Assembly (NCBI GenBank): GCA_905221605.1
Contig: CAJNDS010002229.1
Span: 455,699 to 483,198, forward strand
Source of the DNA: Symbiodinium natans
Lineage: Eukaryota > Sar > Dinophyceae > Suessiales > Symbiodiniaceae
Reading direction: 5' to 3'
DNA length: 27,500 nucleotides
Shown piece by piece: positions 24,690-27,500 of the stretch (its first letter is position 1; each line of letters starts with the position of its first letter). The translations under genes and the position numbers were made by a program. The notes beneath the pieces were generated by a model. The model saw only the letters and a list, made by a program, of their open reading frames with translations, did not search any database and was not told where the DNA came from.

Positions 24690-24757
24690 CAGCGTCCTCC
24701 ATGTCCAACTCAGCCTTGCCATCGGTGTCCTTGCGCTCCTCGAGTTCCGAGACCCGG
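24690..24757 (-). CDS. Candidate exon, RVSELEERKDTDGKAELD
   Basis: Acceptor after a poly-C intron end (poly-G 24761-24773 on the plus strand), donor GACGCTG|GTTTGG followed by TTTAGGG repeats. Acidic, charged peptide. The DTDG stretch looks like an EF-hand loop, but position 1 is not acidic, so calcium binding is not supported. Confidence 0.42.
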
Positions 24758-24991
24758 CTCGGGGGGGGGGGGGTTTTCGCCCTTGAAAACCCTCTGACAA
24801 AAATGTGTCCAAACATGGTCCTCCTCTCTTAAGCCCTAAAAAAGAGGGAAGCCAAGGGAAAATGTGTAGCACATACTATCCTAAAGAGGCCTACCTAGTT
24901 GAGGTTTTTTGGGAGGTTTTGGGAGTTTCGGACCTCAACCCGGAGCTTGGGGGTTCGGGGTCTGGAGTGCAGCCGGGCCTGAATTCATCGG

Positions 24992-25115
24992 CTTAGGGTT
25001 TAGGGTTTAGGGTTTAGGGTTTAGGGTTTAGGGTTTAGGGTTTAGGGTTTAGGGTTTAGGGGTTTAGGGGTTTAGGGGTTAGGGTTTAGGGTCTGGGGTT
25101 TAGGGGTTAGGGTTG
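24992..25115. repeat. TTTAGGG array, about 16 units
   Basis: Ten clean 7-mers, then TTTAGGGG and drift. Confidence 0.93.
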
Positions 25116-25185
25116 AGGAGACCTAGAGAGAAGGTCCCGCCAACCTAAAACTGTGTTGCTTTTTTGGGGACATTCCAGATCAGCA

Positions 25186-25274
25186 CTTGGAGGTTCAGGG
25201 CACTTAGAAGTCTCCCCTGAGTAGGTTAGAACTAGACTTGTGATAGATGCTATAAGTACCCATGAAGCTCCAAG
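25186..25274 (-). mobile_element. Terminal-inverted-repeat element, copy 5, reverse orientation
   Basis: CTTGGAGGTTCA / TGAAGCTCCAAG ends. Its left 24 bp are the reverse complement of the right end of copy 4. Shortened to 89 bp. It abuts the exon candidate at 25271-25330. Confidence 0.75.
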
Positions 25275-25330
25275 TAGAGCAGTGCTTGCGGGCAGTCCTC
25301 GCGCTTGTGGTGGACGTCGGCCGCGCCAAC
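25271..25330 (-). CDS. Candidate exon, VGAADVHHKREDCPQALLYL
   Basis: Acceptor CTGGTGAG|GTT, phase 0. It ends where the inverted-repeat element at 25186-25274 begins, so the intron (GA donor TACTTG|GAG, or GT donor at 25259) would start inside that element. An earlier donor CGCGAG|GACTGC is also possible. Confidence 0.45.
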
Positions 25331-25339
25331 CTCACCAGC

Positions 25340-25856
25340 AGACCATCAGAAGCCATGGAGCAACGTGGGGGGAACTCTCCAAATTTGAGTAACTTTTTGG
25401 GATACCCTAGACAGAAGGTGCCGTATTCTGAGGGGTACCTATAACAAGACCCTTAATTTAGAACTACCCACATGGAAACTTGCAGGTTTTGGGGTTGTGG
25501 CACATGATATCGAGCGCTGGCTGACGACAACGCCCCAGGCCCAGTGATTCTCCAGCAGACTGAAGGTACCCCTCAAACCCTTCTGAACAACCACTAACCC
25601 TCTATCCCCGACTATCCCCAGACCCTATTATAAACCCCTTATAAACCAAACCCTGATTAGAAAAGAGAAAAACGTCAAAACCCTTATGAACACCCATAAG
25701 GCCCTCAACCCCTGACCCCATGCTGCTGCGCTTTCTGCTTTGTAGTTAAGTCGGCTGAGGGTCGAGGGAGCCTAGAGTTCAGGGGGTCTGAAAGTCTAGA
25801 AATAGTTGGGCGGAGTTCCCTTGGGTGGAGGGTTGAGGGCTGAGGGTTTGGAGGAC
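25340..25856. other. Unique sequence with small protein-like islands
   Basis: A minus-strand island at about 25511-25565 is open in all three frames. A 21-bp stretch at 25717-25737 (QKAQQHG, AAAG|CAG ... GGG|GTC) could be a micro-exon. Neither is firm. Confidence 0.4.
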
Positions 25857-25909
25857 TTCCCTTGGCCGTCTGGGCCTCTTCTTGTCTTCGGCTGAGCCGG
25901 AACAAGAGT
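25857..25909 (-). CDS. Candidate exon, LLFRLSRRQEEAQTAKG
   Basis: Acceptor TGATAAG|A, donor GGGAA|GTCC, 17 codons with split codons at both ends. Amphipathic helix character. Function unknown. Confidence 0.35.
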
Positions 25910-26060
25910 CTTATCAACACTACCCGGACATGCCCCAAAATCCTAAACCCCAACCCTAAACCCTACAAACACCCTGCACCCGCAAACCCTGAATCCTGAA
26001 CCGCTAACCCCGGCCCTATACCCTGTAAACACCCTGCACCCAAAACCCTGAACCCTAAAC

Positions 26061-26144
26061 CATCGGAGCTCTCAAACACCACCTCTCTGAATGTTGCAGC
26101 ACGCAACCTTGCCCACCAGGTGCCCGGTTTTGTACTTCTTTGAC
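26061..26144 (-). CDS. Candidate exon, begins QRSTKPGTWWARLRAATF
   Basis: Acceptor ATCCCAG|GT. Open to GAT G|GTTTAGGG at 26061, or to AGAGAG|GTGG at 26083, which fits the AG|GT habit better. A CCCTAAA-type array follows directly on the low-coordinate side. Confidence 0.45.
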
Positions 26145-26246
26145 CTGGGATGCGGGGCCAAGGGGGGGCCAGGTAGGGTTCCAAAGGGTTTAGGGCAGGG
26201 TTGCGGAAAGGGCTTAAGGGAGGTTCCTTGCGCACTAGCTTAGGGC

Positions 26247-26284
26247 GTAGAATGCGGATCAAGACGTGAGACAAATTTCACGGC
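26247..26284 (-). CDS. Candidate exon, AVKFVSRLDPHS
   Basis: Acceptor TGCCAG|GCC, donor TCTAC|GCCC (GC donor), 12 codons plus 2 nt. The LDPHS motif resembles the LDPxS turn of TPR helix B, but no neighbouring exon confirms it. Confidence 0.4.
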
Positions 26285-26378
26285 CTGGCATTCATGGATT
26301 TCAGATTAGGGTATGATAGTCGTTCAGTGTCGACTGTATACTAAAGGAGAAACCATCATCACTGTCTTTATATTGGGA

Positions 26379-26469
26379 TTTCCGAAAATAGGCGCACCCC
26401 TTATACACCCCAAAATGCTATATGATCCTTTAAAGGAACCCCAGAAAGGGCAACCCCTACTTTCGGAAA
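26379..26469. repeat. Short foldback, 14-bp arms
   Basis: TTTCCGAAAATAGG and CCTACTTTCGGAAA, one mismatch, 91 bp overall, with an inner palindrome TCCTTTAAAGGA. Confidence 0.7.
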
Positions 26470-26494
26470 CCCCCCTAGACACACCTGGCCCCCC

Positions 26495-26556
26495 CTCCGA
26501 CGCAAAGGCTTCTGGAAGAGGTGCTCCTCCTTTCACGGGCTGAAGGGCCAGGGGGA
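26495..26556 (-). CDS. Candidate exon, RDIPLALQPVKGGAPLPEAF
   Basis: Acceptor GTCCACAG|A, open reading to GCGTCGGAG and then a G-run. A donor AAAG|GAGG inside it is an alternative end. Function unknown. Confidence 0.33.
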
Positions 26557-26584
26557 TGTCTCTGTGGACGCCCAAGTCCTGAAA

Positions 26585-26802
26585 CCCTAAACTTACCTTT
26601 AGCCATCTAACAGAACCTAGAACCTACCAGCAGGTCATCCCCCATTCACAAAAATAGCCGGTCCCAAAAATGCCCATTCCAAGTCAGGCACACGAAGCCT
26701 GAAACCCTAAACCCCGACCACGATGAGCCCTTTGGCTGCACGTTCTGCATGAAGATTTGCCAGCCGGCCGCGCGTTTGTCCTCTGTGGGGATTTGGGGGT
26801 TT
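26585..26802. other. Unique sequence with an exon-like island
   Basis: At about 26719-26780 the minus strand reads GQTRGRLANLHAERAAKG after CCACAGAG, reminiscent of the TPR exon GNVHRKLGRL. The plus strand is also open and reads a CxxC-type peptide. Strand and frame are undecided. Confidence 0.4.
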
Positions 26803-26868
26803 ACCCTAAACCCTAAACCCTAAACCCTAAACCCTAAACCCTACACTCTAAACCCTAAACCCTTAGGT
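26803..26868. repeat. CCCTAAA array, about 8 units
   Basis: Clean units followed by CCCTACACTCTAAACCC. Confidence 0.92.
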
Positions 26869-26964
26869 TTGGGAATTCTTGGCTTGAGAACACATTGAGA
26901 GTCAAAGGTGTAGGGCACCTGCGAGTCTTGCACCAGAGCAGAACAACGCCAACCAATATGTAGA

Positions 26965-27085
26965 TGTATATATATATATATACGCATGTATATTATTGAT
27001 ATAGAGATTTATTATTGTTATTGTTGTTAGTACTATTATGATTATTATTATTATGTTTATATATATATACACATACACATACACT
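26965..27085. repeat. AT-rich microsatellites (TATA, TTATTG, ATACAC)
   Basis: TATATATATATATATA at 26968-26983, TTATTATTG units, then TATATATATATACACATACACATACAC. Confidence 0.92.
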
Positions 27086-27194
27086 ATGCATTACTTACAA
27101 ATCAGGAGTGACAAATGCCACACAATGAGCAATAGGCACCTGCGGGTCCCTATTCAAACAATCATCACTGAACCCTAACACTCCCACCACCTCT

Positions 27195-27294
27195 AAAGGA
27201 CCTCAATGATAAGTCTTCTCAAAACCTGCTTGGGGGACTCAGGGGGTTATAAGTGCAGTTATATTTGGGGTTCTAAGTGCCCTGAACCTCCAAG
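27195..27294 (+). mobile_element. Terminal-inverted-repeat element, copy 4
   Basis: The right end TGCCCTGAACCTCCAAG is identical in the terminal 12 bp to copy 3. Core GGGGGACTCAGGGGGTTATA and AGTGCAGTTATA. The left terminal repeat is lost. Confidence 0.7.
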
Positions 27295-27310
27295 TAACTC
27301 CCACAACCTC

Positions 27311-27403
27311 TACCTGGGGCCTATTTACCTACAGCTTTATGGGATCTACCTACCAACCAAGAAGTGGTTCCGACTAAGCTGTAGGCAAATAGAGTCCCAG
27401 GTA
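27311..27403. mobile_element. Foldback element, arms of about 27 bp
   Basis: TACCTGGGGCCTATTTACCT and its near reverse complement ending AGAGTCCCAGGTA, with AGCTGTAGG pairing inside. 93 bp, non-coding, only 16 bp from copy 4 of the other family. Confidence 0.7.
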
Positions 27404-27425
27404 AAGGACCACCCAACAAGCAGTC

Positions 27426-27461
27426 CTTGTTTCTTTCCCACTCGCGCAGCTCCTTCTGCTC
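27426..27461 (-). CDS. Candidate exon, EQKELREWERNK
   Basis: Twelve codons, acceptor CTGCCTCAG|GAG, donor AACAAG|GACTGC (GA donor). A TTTAGGG-type array begins about 10 bp away at 27472. Charged helical peptide. Product unknown. Confidence 0.5.
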
Positions 27462-27471
27462 CTGAGGCAGG

Positions 27472-27500
27472 AGTTTAGGGGTTTAGGGTTTAGGTGGTTA
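27472..27500. repeat. TTTAGGG-type array, cut by the window end
   Basis: AGTTTAGGGGTTTAGGGTTTAGG reaches the right edge, about 10 bp upstream of the exon candidate at 27426-27461. Confidence 0.8.

Noticed and set aside
24690-24757. EF-hand calcium-binding loop in ERKDTDGKAELDME
   Set aside because: The first loop position is not acidic and position 8 is not hydrophobic, so the consensus is not met.
1-27500. A chromosome end or subtelomere based on the TTTAGGG arrays
   Set aside because: Arrays are short, interrupted, in both orientations and mixed with exons. No terminal long array is present in the window.

Overview
The window looks like nuclear DNA of a dinoflagellate, most likely a member of the Symbiodiniaceae. 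The evidence is an intronless ubiquitin-like/ankyrin-repeat gene of a style common in that family, short exons with GT, GC and GA 5' splice sites and AG|G 3' splice sites, plant-type telomere repeats (TTTAGGG), and very abundant simple sequence. There are no bacterial operons, RNA genes, CRISPR arrays or insertion sequences. The telomere-like arrays lie in both orientations throughout and are separated by unique sequence, so this is not a chromosome end.

Layout. (1) 1-3.65 kb: many telomere-like arrays, an A/C-only tract, poly-G, a compound foldback repeat at 3.36-3.68 kb and a few candidate minus-strand exons. (2) 3.7-15.4 kb: a minus-strand gene read here by joining 15 short exons (plus one tentative 5' exon) that together encode about six and a half tetratricopeptide repeats (TPRs). 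The joins keep reading frame, and five successive intervals measured on the joined peptide are exactly 34 residues. The introns (about 160-1300 bp) are filled with TTTAGGG/CCCTAAA arrays, poly-G/poly-C, GA and TTA tracts, and foldback elements. On the transcribed strand most introns begin with G-rich TTTAGGG-type repeats and end with C-rich CCCTAAA-type repeats, so their ends are complementary. (3) 15.4-15.55 kb: a 10-bp-period AT-rich tandem repeat. (4) 15552-17537: a minus-strand intronless gene with an N-terminal ubiquitin-like region and 15 full ankyrin repeats, made of homogenised 99-bp units. Its last repeat carries a 1-nt frameshift. (5) 17.6-27.5 kb: the same mosaic of telomere-like arrays and short protein-like islands, again mostly minus strand. 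It is probably one or more further intron-rich genes whose product I do not recognise.

The main discovery candidate is the intron architecture: tiny exons, often half a TPR (17 codons), between introns whose ends are inverted telomere-type or poly-G/poly-C repeats, with AG|GC motifs repeated at both splice sites. This resembles introner-type intron gain. At least five copies of a 90-120 bp terminal-inverted-repeat element and several other foldback elements are also scattered here. All exon joins are my own reading of the sequence and need transcript data.
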